Origin: Macrotrachela quadricornifera
Taxonomy: Eukaryota; Rotifera; Eurotatoria; Philodinida; Philodinidae
Reading direction: 5' to 3'
Assembly: GCA_022393335.1 (NCBI GenBank)
Contig: JAJEKB010001024.1
Coordinates: 1-64,000, forward strand
Length of the DNA: 64,000 nucleotides
The notes below the pieces were generated by a model. It saw only the letters and a list, made by a program, of their open reading frames with translations. It did no database searches and was not told the DNA's origin. The position numbers were made by a program, and so were the translations under genes. Of this stretch, positions 1-12,687 are shown piece by piece (the first letter of the stretch is position 1; each line of letters begins with the position of its first letter).

Positions 1-3000
1 TTTTAATTTACAGTATATTTTCTTTCCTCTTCTTTATCCTTCTATTTGTAATGAAAAAAAAACGTAATTTGTCTTTCTCTTTGCATATATAAATATAATA
101 TATATACATTTATGTATTCATATAGATCATAAAAATTACATAAAATTTAATAAAACAAAAAAGTGGTATAATCAGTATCAAATTCCTTACTTTTATCTTT
201 TATTTGATAGTATATTGTACACTAAAATAATTATTGATAAAAAGAAAATATTATGTTGTGCAATATAGCGTTTGTATTAATTATTACGTTGTATATTCTA
301 TTTTGTCATGTTATATAAACAAGTCTAAGGGCGTTGCCAGGTGTCAATCATGCTGTTACTAGCAAAAAAAAACATCATTTTTCGCCAATAAATATAAAAA
401 AGCAACATTGGATATAGGTGAAATTTAATGATCTAAAAAAAAAAGTTATATCATTGACAAAAAACTGAATATTTATTGCAGTCATAATAATATCGATAGA
501 TTTTTTATGATAAAATGAACGTGAGCGTGTTGAATAAATACTTTTTCATTTATAGGATTTGTTGTATTTATATAATTGATTGAACATTATTGTAAAAGAT
601 TATGATATTAACTTTTCAAAGGTTAGAATTATTAGTGCTTTATATTTCTTGAAAATGTCAAACGAATAACGATCTAATTGACTAATAATCTTTTCTCTAA
701 ACTGTTTTTATTCAAATAATGAAAAAATAAATTAAATAAAATTAGACAGATATTATATCATAAATGAAATGCCTTGATTTTTTGAGAATTTTTCATCTTA
801 GTCTTTTTCAACATAGCAAAATTTATTGTTCAAATCCTTGTTTTATATATATAGAACTAATACACATAATATTTCTATAGTTTTCGAATCATAATATATT
901 GAATATATCGTTTAATTCTGTTTTATGATTAGTTATTCAATTGTATATTCTTTGAAAAAATAATATTATTAATCAGAATACTCAATTTTTATTTCTTATT
1001 CAGTATGCACATCAATAGAATAGACTTACTATTTTCTAATGGATTTACTAGAAAATTATATATGCTATTCATATGTTTACATAAATAAATTGAGAATAGT
1101 TTTTTTTTATAATGAACATTTATGATTATGATAAGAAAATAGTTATAAAATGCATTTAGACTATTCCCGAAGGTCCTTAATTTGTATGAATCAGATTGTC
1201 TGATGCATCAAAAGTGCGCCTATAGCATTATCTATAAAACATATCATGATTGAAAAAACAGAATATATGATATAGACATAAATTAATACAATATATTTTG
1301 CTGACAAAATCAATTCATTCATTCATTTTCTATTATGACCTAATTTCATTGAAAAATTACATTGTTTATCCAAAAATCCTTGATGTGATGAAATCATTTA
1401 CTTATTTATCACAGTTATGAACGAATAGAACATTCCTGTTGTATTTTCCCATGTTATCCGATTTCTATTATCTCTTGTTACATTCTATGATAAATCCATA
1501 AAAGATCAATATCGTTTAACATGATTATATGCAACAATGTAAAAAAAAAAAGAGTATTATGAGAAAATCTACTCATATATATAATGTTCATATAAAAAAG
1601 ACATATTTCTTTTTTTCTGTATAAGATGCTTAGTTTTCCTTATGAATAATAGTCATTTTTTATTCTAAAACAAGAAAAATTTAATTTATATGTCGAACTA
1701 TATATTCCATAAAGTGTCTAATAGATGTATTTGTTTACTATCTTCAACAGAGCGGAAATTAATTTCTACTTCATTGAATAAAAATATGATTAATTGAAGG
1801 TTATAGTCATATTTTTTTAAAAAAAAAGATGAACTTTTTTTTTTTCTTTTCTTATTTTCATCATTTATGTTTATTAAACCCATTAACGATTGATAAAAAG
1901 AAAAACTATTAAAATGAGAATATTATAAGAGAAACCTTCTATATTTAATTTATGATTATGTCTTTTTTTTTTTGTCTATCACAGATAAAATTCTTTTATA
2001 AAATATTATTTATGATCACCTTGACCGTTTGTCCAAAAGCTGAGTAAGTACAATTTGAACATATATTACAGAAGGTCATCTACCGGAAAATATGTAAGAA
2101 TCGGAAACAATGTAAATTGTTCTCCATCTATTTATTAGTCTTCTATTATTATACGTCCAGTTATTTGATGAAGTTATATAAAAAAAAATGATGATGTCAT
2201 CTTTAAAATAATAAAGGAATACAATCAATATTGATGATGATAATGATGGTCTTTATCGTAATTTTTCTTTTGCTGTATAATGAAGAACAATAATAAAAAA
2301 ATTTCATGTTACTAAAAAAGAATAGGTGTGACACAATTTAACATAATGATGTCTGTGTTATGTCCTTCGGTCATACAATGACAAATATATATTGTATATT
2401 TATATGTTGTACTGTCCCCGTTGGTATGCCTATTTCGTGATCGTTAATTATACTAGATGCCAACCAAACTGTTGTTATTATGTATGTCACAAAAATTGAC
2501 GATGAAATAGTTGCTTATGTCTTCTTTCCTTTTTTTATGACTCTCTGTCTGTTCTTTACTACATAAATGCGCACGCGTATGCACACATTTTTTTTCTATA
2601 GTCACACTCGAATGCCAGACGTTCTCTATTTTATTTTTTAAGTTATATGCTGTTATTGTAAAATGAGAGATGTGACATGTGTGCGTGTGTCATTTGTTCA
2701 CCAAGCAAAATCTAATTTAATCATTAAAATGAAATAATGATTGTGCGTTACTATTACTATTACTATTACTGCTTCTGCTGGTGCCTATTTAATTGAGATG
2801 TTGTATATATATCCTGTGTCCAGTTGGTTAATTCAATGCTCCACCCAATTCGTCTTGAATGAATTAAATATGAGAGTTTGTAATAGTAGTAACACGTGCA
2901 TCGATTGGAAATCGAAATGATTCACTTATCGACAGACGACGATCTAATTACAATGTTGTATTAAAAAAAAAAAGAAAGAAGGCTGCCCGCAAGGCTGACT

Positions 3001-4003
3001 ACGTACATCTATACAGTTCAGATGACCATCATGTAGTAGTGTGATGTTACACAATTCATTTCATTCTCAGGCTTCCTGATATCTCTTTTCATTATCTTTT
3101 TCTTTCATCTTACGTCACACTCTAATGGAGTTCAAGTAAATGACAACGGGAGGATTCACTTTCTCCATCTTGATGTCCCTTGACACAGGTGTATATGAGA
3201 GTGTATGTGTATGCCTTGTACGTGAAAATTAATAAGAACAAAGTCTAATCGTACTCATCACCATCATTTTGAACATCATCATTATCATCATCATTTTTTA
3301 TTTTGACTAACGCCCGCAAGCGAATGAGAGAAAGTAAATGTGATTGAGTACGGAAGACGTGCTATTCGCACCGATGAGTAAAGTGACCGGCGCCTCTTGG
3401 GCTTATATGAGCCTTAACTAACCACTTGGACAACGGAAATGGACATTAGAGAAGAGAAAGTAGAGGTGAAAAAAAAATGCAAAATGTGTGCGTTGTCTTA
3501 TCTTGATCGCATTAACACCGGAATAATGTTCAGAAAAAAAAACTTAGTATACATAAAATATTAAGACAACTGACTATTTCTGTCACTTAAACGTTGACGA
3601 TGATGTAATAATATAATGTGTAAATGGAAAGATTTTGGCACACGTATCATTTTTATTGGGACATCAAAACAAAAAAAGTAAATCATGAATGACAATGGGG
3701 TCAATCGTTAATATGTTATGTTGTCTGTCTCTTTGATAAAAATGACCATTGGCTATTGATTTTGATAAAATCTGGATTTATGCACACGAGTGAACAGTCA
3801 TTTCTGAAAAGTGGACTATTTCATATACATACATATACATAGAATGTCTGCTTGTCAAACTGTCTCTGGTATTCTGGATAAAAGTTGAACAAGGTGAAGA
3901 AGAATGAGAAGAAAAAACGTAATTTATTCTTATTTCTTGAGGGCTCATATTCTTGGTATCAGTAGTAGATGTGAGTTGGCTTTAACCACTTTATCTTCGA
4001 GGT

Positions 4004-4020
4004 TCTCTCTCTCTCTCTCT
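4004..4020. repeat. CT dinucleotide microsatellite
   Basis: Uninterrupted CT repeat. A second CT run lies at 4268-4286, with a purine-rich GAGA tract between them (about 4178-4225). Confidence 0.85.
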
Positions 4021-5301
4021 GTCTTTTTTTTAAAGTACTTGTTCGCTCGGTTGAGCGGCAGCTGAAAAGTTAAGAGAGTCATTATTGACTTGCTCAATTG
4101 CAGACAAAGCGTCTACATGTTTCAAAACACAAAGTGACCATTCATTTTCTCTTTCTTTTTTGTTTGACGCTTAAAGAAAGAAAGACAACGAGAGACAGAG
4201 AAAGAGAGAGAAAAGAGAAAGAAGCAAAATTGGCAAAAAATGATGATAGACATCAATCTGTTCTTTCCCTCTCTCTCTCTCTCTCTTTTTCTCGTTCGTT
4301 GTCTGGTAGTATTATTGTTTCTTTTTCGTCATCACTATTACTACTGTTGATGAACATACATATCATAAGAGGACATACATATCATAAGAGGAGGAGTAGT
4401 TAAAGAATCCTTTTCAATTCAATAGACGTATATGTAATCATACGAATCGATTTCTCCATCATCACATTTGTCTGTCTATCTATTCTATCTGATCGAAGAA
4501 TGGCACCGTGATACATCAATTTTAGTAAGCAAATCTTATACCCCTACACAGCTGGAGGTCTTTCTTCTTATAAGATTGATAATATTAAAAGTAGAAAGAA
4601 GAAAAAGAAGAGAATATGAATGTCGAATGAATAACGACAGACCAATACTTGAAAAGCTAAACATTGTTTACTCATATATTGGTGTGCATTTATGTATATT
4701 TGTAGGCCTAATTGTTCAAACGACCGATGACAACGACCACGACATTGGTAAGTGAATGCAAAGTGGAAAGCTAATAGGAGACAAATAAACCATACACATA
4801 TACTTCTTATCGGACTAACTTGATGATGGTGAAGAGGGACCGATTTATTTTTTTACATATGGCCTTCACTTTAAATTGTCATCTTTATTTCTCTTTACGG
4901 GTCAACTTAAAAGGTCGATATGGCAGTAGAGAACAAGGTCAGTCATACGTAGATTATTTTAAGTGGGGATAGATACTTGATTAATTCGACAGAAGAATGT
5001 CAGTTTGACGTACTCAAATAAGCACAAAAGAAACAAGAAGTATCAAATCATACCACTAGAAATAAGCCAGCTCGGATGATTATCTGATCAAACAGGATAT
5101 GTGTATATAAATATGGGTGTATGTCAGAAAGTTTGCATGCTGATTACTATCTTAGAATAGATGTAAATAGTATTTTTGTTGAACATCATCAAAATAGAAA
5201 AAAGCAGATGCTATGCCTTTTCCCTCCAGTCCCAAGTGGGAGAAGACGAGGCCAAATATCCCGTTGGGTCTAATTTGTTTAAATAATATATTTGTTTTAT
5301 C

Positions 5302-5330
5302 GCACACACATACACATACACATACACATA
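5302..5330. repeat. CACATA-type microsatellite
   Basis: Short CA repeat grading into about four CACATA units. It produces spurious open frames on both strands. Confidence 0.8.
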
Positions 5331-5610
5331 TTTTCTTCCATAAAATGGGTGTCATCAATTTTTTGATTAGAAAGCAGGAAAAAAAAGAAACACTTTTTTT
5401 AACCACTCCCGTTTTCTATCTTAAGTGTTTCTATTTATGGAAGTGTGATATTAAATGAAGAAAATTCTCCAATAAAAATAATTTTCTTTTTTTTTTTTAA
5501 TACTACGATTACAAGGTATCGATTAGAAAGAGAAAAAAATCTCGGAAAATTGAGAATACGTAAAGCAGCTTTTGATTCTCGGATCTATGTCCTTGTCAAC
5601 ATAAAGTGTA

Positions 5611-5664
5611 TGAATGAATGACTGAATGAATGAATGAATGAATGAATGAGTAAGTGAATGAATA
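5611..5664. repeat. GAAT tetranucleotide microsatellite
   Basis: About a dozen GAAT units with a few substitutions (an ACTG unit, then GAGTAAGT near the end). Confidence 0.85.
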
Positions 5665-5896
5665 GCAAACAAATCTCCTATGTTACGACAACATGCAATG
5701 AAGAAGAGTTGGCTGTCTTTTCCGGCCCACGTCCACCGAGTTAGTGGAATGATGTTCGTACGCGCGATCACGATTCTCACATTGTATAAATCAATTATTG
5801 AACGCGAGACATACGATCATTTTTCTTCTGTGTATGTCGCGTGTGCATTAGACCTTCTCTTTTTTTCTTTGCTGTAGTTACCTCCTCCTTTTTGCT

Positions 5897-5935
5897 CTCT
5901 CTCTCTCTTTCTTTCTCGCTCTTTCTCTTCTTCGT
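5897..5935. repeat. CT/TTC-rich pyrimidine tract
   Basis: CT repeat followed by imperfect TTTC/TTCT runs. The antisense open frame here is only Glu/Arg/Lys repeats and is not a gene. Confidence 0.7.
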
Positions 5936-6954
5936 CTTCTTCTCTACCCACAATTACACACTCGAGTAACATACGCTGCCGCGTGCAATCAACGCTCATT
6001 TTTACGAGTGATTTCGTTTCGCATCCGTTTTCTACTTGTTGTTCATTCTTTCTTCTATTATTTTCTATGTCAAATTTAAATATCCGTCATAGTTCGTATC
6101 TTGTTTCCGTTAAACGTGCATCGACTTGATTATGATCTTAAGAAATTCATCTTTACAAAACGTTTTTTTTTTTCTTTAGTCATATAAATCATTTTATACA
6201 ACTCTACATTTATTCTATGTAATCATAACTATAAACTATAAAAAGCATGAAAAAAAAATACTTCATCTAACATAGTTCCCATCATTGATATAATTGGGAT
6301 CATTGTCTTATGTAAGTACAATAGGAGAATTATTGAGGGATAAATGCCAGATGAATCAGACAGAGATATATACGTTATTAAAAGTTCATCATCAAGGTAA
6401 CTAACCTCGAGAGTCGATTTAAGATTTAAAGGTCAAAAATCTGTTGCGATGTGTCAGCTGGAATATCAATGATTTTTCTTTTTTTATCATGCAGACACTT
6501 ATCCCCGCTTTTTTTTTGTCTTCTTTGTACCAACGACATTTCAGGCTGTTCAAAAAAAAAAGGAATCCGTAGAAGACGTACAAAATCAGTCAAACGATCA
6601 TCTATCTCGTCAATTAGCGGTCTAAGTTCAAACGAGAAAGAAAGGCGAAAAATGCAGAAGAATACACTTAAAAAATAAACAGACATGTACAAGCTGTTGG
6701 TACCATACGGTATGATGGTAGAAATGATTAAATCGAACAATAAAGAAAGATGAAGAACAGCATAAGTTAATTCGATAACCATTCACGACTACATGTCTGT
6801 ATATATATATATATAGATGAAAGTAATAGATGGTCAAAAGAGATAATATTGATCTAAATTTTGGATAATAATAATATTTGATTAATTTTTTTTTTGTTTA
6901 ATTCATATTTTAGAATATATTATTTATTTAATTTGATGTCATAACCATGCTGCT

Positions 6955-9900
6955 ATGTCGTGCTCGTGGCTATGGTTAATAGTCAATATATTTTTTATTT
7001 TTATTTCTTTATGTCAAACACGTTATATACGTTTATCACCTGTTAATTGTAGTGAATTATCTCCAATAGGTACATCAATAACTCAATTATTAAATATATT
7101 ACCATCATCAAATTGGGAATTTACATTTTTAACACGAACATCAATTATATCATATTTTCTCTTAGATGATCTTAAAGGTACAATAACAGTAAAACGTCCA
7201 CTTGATCGTGAAGATCTTTGTCGCTTAAATATATGTTCATGTTTAAGTGAATGTTTACTTAAACTTGAAATTAATGCACTTAGTGATACATATACACATA
7301 TAATTTATGTTCCAATATTAATTCTTGATGAAAATGATAATTTTTGTTATTTTTCAAATGATATTTATTATTTAAATATAAATGAAAATGTACATATAAA
7401 TACTCGACTTATTTTACCAATAGCATATGATCCTGATCAAACACCAAATAATGTTCAATCATATTTATTAATATCAAATAATTATACAGAATTTCAACTT
7501 GATAATCAATTACCACCATCAATGATTATTATTAAATCATTAGATAGAGAATTACATGATAAATATTATTTTAATTATTGTGCATATGAAGGTATTGCTA
7601 ATGAAAAACGTTCATGTTGTACAAAAATTCATTTAACTATTACGGATATGAATGATAATTCACCTAAATTTCAACATGATCAACAATTTCCATTAATTAT
7701 TAATATATCAGAATCAAAATCGATTAATACAGAACTTATTCAAATGAAAGCTTTTGATCCTGATGAAGGACTTAATGGACAAATAAGATATACATTTACA
7801 AAATGGACACAAAATGATGTAACAATTAATAAAATATTTTATTTAAATCCTGAAAATGGTTCAATTATTCTATTAAAACAATTAGATTATGAAGAAAGAA
7901 ATAATTATGAATTACAAATTCAAGCTAAAGATTTAGGATCAAATGCTATTCCAACTTATGCAACAGTTATTATACAAGTAAGAAATATATTTAAAATTCT
8001 ATTGATTGTACCTTTTCTTTTTTTTTTGTTTTAAAAAGTTAATTTCATTTACCTAAGAATAATAAAATAAATTTAAATATTTCAAATAATTTAGATTTTA
8101 ACAAAAAGTGATTTTTATAAAGAATTGTCTAATTTACATAAAACAAAGTTGAAAAGTATTTTTAAAAAAAAAAGAAATTTGTAAATCCTTTCAGAATCAA
8201 GATGATTCATCATATATAATAATATGAATATTTCTAGGTTATTGATGAAAATGATTGTATACCAGAAATGTTTACATTTACACCAGCTGATGTTCAATTT
8301 ATAAATAATTCAATAATATATATATTAGAAAATATATCTATTAATACACCAATATTATATATAACAGTATCTGATCGTGATAGTGGTGAAAATGGTTATG
8401 TAACAATTGAATTTTTATCATTATTAAATGAATCATCTATTGTTAAATTAGAAAAAATAACTGATAATACATATATTTTAAAAACAAATAAACAACTTGA
8501 TTATGAAGAAAATAATTTTTATTCATTTACATTATTAATCTATGATCATGGTCAACCAAAAAATTATATAAAAAAAAATTTTCAATTATATTTAATTGAT
8601 ATAAATGATTGTTCACCTATATTTGATCAAACAATAAATTATACATTTTATATAAATGAAAATAATCATGAAAATTATCTTTTACATACAATTAATGTTA
8701 TTGATTATGATGAACAAGATCATATTACACTTGAATTTATATTTAATAATACAAATGAATATTATAAAAATATTTTTTATATTAATAAACAAAATCAATT
8801 AATTATATTAAAAAGTCTTGATTATGAAGAACAATCATATTATGAATTTGATATATTAGCTGAAGATAAAATTGGACATAAAACATATTTACCAATAAAA
8901 ATTTATTTAAATGATTTAAATGATAATATAGTTAAATTTGAAAAAAATTTTCTTCAATTTTTTATTGAAGAAAATCAATATAATTATACATTTATTAGTC
9001 ATATACAAGCATATGATAAAGATAAAAATAATCAAATTATTTATACAATACATTCAGATGATATAAATAATATTGAAAATTTTTTTTATTTATATATTAA
9101 TGGTACTTTATATACAAAACAAAGTTTTGATCGTGAAGAAATCAATCAATTTAAATTTCGTATTATTGCTAATGATTCATTACATATTGATATAATAACA
9201 ATAGAAATAATAATTCTTGATCAAAATGATAATAAACCAATATTAAAAAGTCAATCACCATTATGTTTTATATCTAATATAACAAATAATAATCAAAGTA
9301 TATATATACAATTAGATAGTTATGATTTAGATGAATATGATAATGGTTATATATCATATTCTATGATAAATCCATCATTAATGAATATAATTCTTCTTGA
9401 AAATGGTACATTAATTGTTCAATCATTATATCAAGAATATATATTTGATATCTATTTAAAAGATCATGGAAAATCTAATATATTAACATCAATATATGAA
9501 AATTTTATTTTATTAATTGTTTCAAATGAATCTGAATGTCGAAATTATTCAATAATATCATCAATAAAATATGATCAACAAACATTTATTTATTTTATTA
9601 TAATTATACTTATTAGTTTAGCATGTTTTACAATAATTATTCTTATTATTTGTTATTGTTTTTATATTCGACAACGACAAATAAGAATAGAATCTTTAAA
9701 TAATAAAACAATAATAACAACAAAAGCTAATTTAACACCATCATTTTCATCATCATTAAATGATGAAGCAGAAAATGATAGATTATTATTATCATCATCA
9801 TCACCACAATTTACAGCTATGACAACAGTATCAACATCAACAACGACTACAAATGATTCAACTCGTTTAACAACATTTACAGATCGAATACAAACAAATA

Positions 9901-9977
9901 AATCATCATCTTTATCAAGTTCATCATCATCAACATATGTTAAAATGAGTCGATCATTTGAAGATGAAATGCTTTAA
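6955..9977 (+). CDS. Protocadherin-like cadherin, about 920 aa
   Basis: Calcium-dependent adhesion receptor at the cell surface. Two exons, 6955-7977 and 8238-9977, joined in phase 0 across a 260-nt GT-AG intron. The join restores a perfect cadherin linker (VIDENDCIPE). A hydrophobic signal peptide (about residues 1-22) is followed by cadherin repeats marked by linker motifs DENDNF, DMNDNSP, DENDCIP, DINDCSP, DLNDN and DQNDNKP, which gives six linkers and about seven EC domains. A single membrane span lies near residues 790-818, rich in Ile and Phe. The cytoplasmic tail of about 100 residues is Ser/Thr-rich and has no catenin-binding region that I can see, so this is protocadherin-like rather than classical cadherin. 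The start is the first Met before the signal peptide. Confidence 0.9.
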
Positions 9978-10061
9978 CAGATTTCTTTTTTTTTCTTTAT
10001 GTTGTATAATTTTGTTTTTTTCTTTTTTTTTTGTGTTTCTTTTTTTTTTCTATAGTGCAAT

Positions 10062-10067
10062 AATAAA
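10062..10067 (+). terminator. Polyadenylation signal of the protocadherin
   Basis: AATAAA about 85 nt after the stop codon, following a T-rich 3'UTR. Confidence 0.45.
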
Positions 10068-12687
10068 TCTAATGTGCCATGCTTTTTTCCCAAGAGATTA
10101 TAGTGTTTATTTATTATTCTAAAGAGAAAGATATAGATGAAGAATTTAATTGAACGTATGTCATTTTTAATTGAGTAGTAATTCGAATAAGATACATTAA
10201 ATAAATTTTCTCAAGGGAAAACTATGAGTTCAATTTGTTTTGAATGAACTGTCCAAATGTATTTTATATCTGATAGAATGAATCATTTGATCATCAATAG
10301 AAAAACAAAACTTAATTAAAAAATGATTAGATTATATTTCATTGAAAAATAAGATTGAATTAAAACAAAGAAGTAAAAGCTATTGTTTTGATTGATTAGA
10401 TTTTTAAAACATACTAATCAAAGATAATGCTTTAGTTCATCAAACATTTGTATAAATAATATAACCTGTGGTCAAATTGCATGTAATGATAACAGGTTTT
10501 TTTTTGCGATAAATTCTTTTTACTATTTCTAGTAAATTTTTAATGTGTTATTTTCAATTTGTCGACTTTACATTTAGTTTTTATTATAGTCATGATAATA
10601 TAATTTCTATGTATTTGGTGGATTTAATACATATTTTTTAATATGTAGAAGATACGATTGGATCGATTATTAACGGTCAGTGTTAGTAATATTGTTTTGT
10701 ATGTAATGGAAATTATCAAGTAGTAAAATTGTTCATTTTTTAGGTTTATATTGAACAACAGATAATACGAGATAAAAAATCTCGTACTGATCAGCAGTTC
10801 TTCTAGTAAGAACTAGTATCATTAAACATTTAATGGAATGCCTATCTTTCACCACAAATTTGATTATCACAAATCAATCCTCAAATTTCGAAATAATTGA
10901 ATGAATAAAGTAAGGATATTAATTTAAAACATTTTTTATTTAGGAACTTGTTGACATCTGTTGAAATTATATTTGATGGAAGTGTTTAGTTTGAATTCGG
11001 TAAACATAATAAAAGCAGTTTCATGATGAATCTGGTAACCAGAATGTATCTTGGATTATCACATAGTATTATTTTTGACAACTCAAAATATATTTCCGTC
11101 ACCCGATTCATCTTAAAATTGGTCGTTGTAAGAACCCAAAATGCCTTGCAGTCATTAGATTCATCGAAAAAATTTCAACAGGTGTCAACAAATCTCCAAG
11201 TAAAAAAAATCTCTAAATCAATATCCCTACTTTATTCATTTAATTATTCCAAAAGGAGAATTAATTTACGATAGTGATTATGATTGGTACAATTTAATTT
11301 GATAATTGCATGATCTTTTAAAGTAATTGTATAAGAACAAGATTTGAAAGTACATACCTAAACTAATGAACCATCTAGGTTTTCACATCTTGATCCATAT
11401 GAATAATTTTTGTATAAAATAAGCTATTCACTTCTTTCAGTTAATGATCAAGTAAAATTTGCATCCATACTTTGAAATTCAGTTTCATTTTCATTTCTCT
11501 ATATTTATCTTTTCAATTGAATAGAACTCATAATTAACTATTGCAATAACTAATTAATCGCTGTGTTTGCAAATAGAGAATCACGTATGAAATATATATC
11601 TAGATAATCGATATTGAAACAGGCCGTTCTGTAAAGAAAAACTGGAGATATATTCTAAAAAATAATGGTTCAAGTTAAACTAACGAAGAATCATTTTTGA
11701 GTATACTTACAGAAAAAAAGAGAGTTTAAAACTCTTCTACTCTGTACGGATCCTAACGAATATCTCGATTATCAATATCTTCGTTGATACTGTTTGGATT
11801 TGAAAAAATGAAATTATCAAATATTGGTTTATTTCTAAGCACTTTTCTGATAGTGATTGCATCGAGTCATTCTTTACTTTTGTCATATCTGTTAGAACGA
11901 TCAGTTTTCTGAGAAAAGAACTGGAATATGAACAGGACTCGATATGGCAGAATCATTTATCTGTTACAAATGACTGATACCCAGGTGTTTGATATGAGGC
12001 ATTTTTGGAAGAAGGAAATAATACAGGTCAAAAGGCATTTTTTCAAGGCTGTCAGAAGCAGTATAAATTCGTATTGTACTCGACTTAGCTGTGAAATGGT
12101 AAAAAAAATTCTAGAGGAAGATAATCAAATGAATATATAAATTGCATTAATGTTTTTCATAAATTAAAATAGAAGTATTTTTTATTGTTACAAAACTATT
12201 AGATTATTTTTATAGTTGATAATTTTTTTTATGAAAAAAATCTTATCTATAAAACTTGTAAAATATCTTTTAAATATTCATATCTGCTGTTCAAGAATCA
12301 TTTAAAGCAGAACATAATCGTTATGATAGAAAAAAAAAGTCTGAAAAAACTCATTTCAGACATCTTGATAAATGTGAAAGCTAACATTGAGTTATCTGAA
12401 ACTTTTATATTCGTCTTCGAATTATAAAGAATACTAATGATTTCTATATTGATTATTATGTATATTTATCAAATCTTTAAAAAATACAAGCCATTTTGTT
12501 ATAACATAACACCATTACCATCATAGAAACACATTTTTATCTACTTTATATAAGTTTTTTTTTAAACTATTATATTTTTACGAATAATTGAAATTTGTCT
12601 TTTTCGTAAATGCAAACTAAATATAATATTTTTTACTTAAAAAGGAACCATTTACAAAAATAGTTTATTAATTTGTATTTATTGAAA
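10068..12687. other. Intergenic, no supported gene
   Basis: AT-rich sequence between the convergent protocadherin and INPP4 genes. Two short open frames (11023-11274 and 11928-12140) have neither family similarity I recognise nor the codon bias of neighbouring genes. They could be remnants of mobile DNA, but I see no terminal repeats. Confidence 0.5.

Larger units (their letters stand above)
1..6954. other. Gene-poor 5' region, no supported gene
   Basis: I see no ORF or exon chain here with the codon pattern of the window's real genes. The open frames around 4.1-4.8 kb and 5.2-6.8 kb are low-complexity or lie over microsatellites. The stretch contains CT, GAAT and CACATA repeats and long poly-A/T runs. 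It lies upstream of the protocadherin, so cis-regulatory DNA is plausible, but nothing specific can be read. A pyrimidine-rich AG site near 6913 precedes the protocadherin start. Confidence 0.6.

Noticed and set aside
320..360. GTTGCCAGG-type motif also seen near 45845 and 52795 (reverse)
   Set aside because: Shared core is only about 9 nt with no extended similarity; chance is likely.
4098..4755. Two + strand ORFs of 101 and 95 codons
   Set aside because: They read through CT/GA microsatellites and mixed sequence, without domain, codon bias or splice partners.
5152..6837. Several overlapping ORFs on both strands
   Set aside because: They are built on CA, GAAT and CT repeats and overlap each other in conflicting frames.
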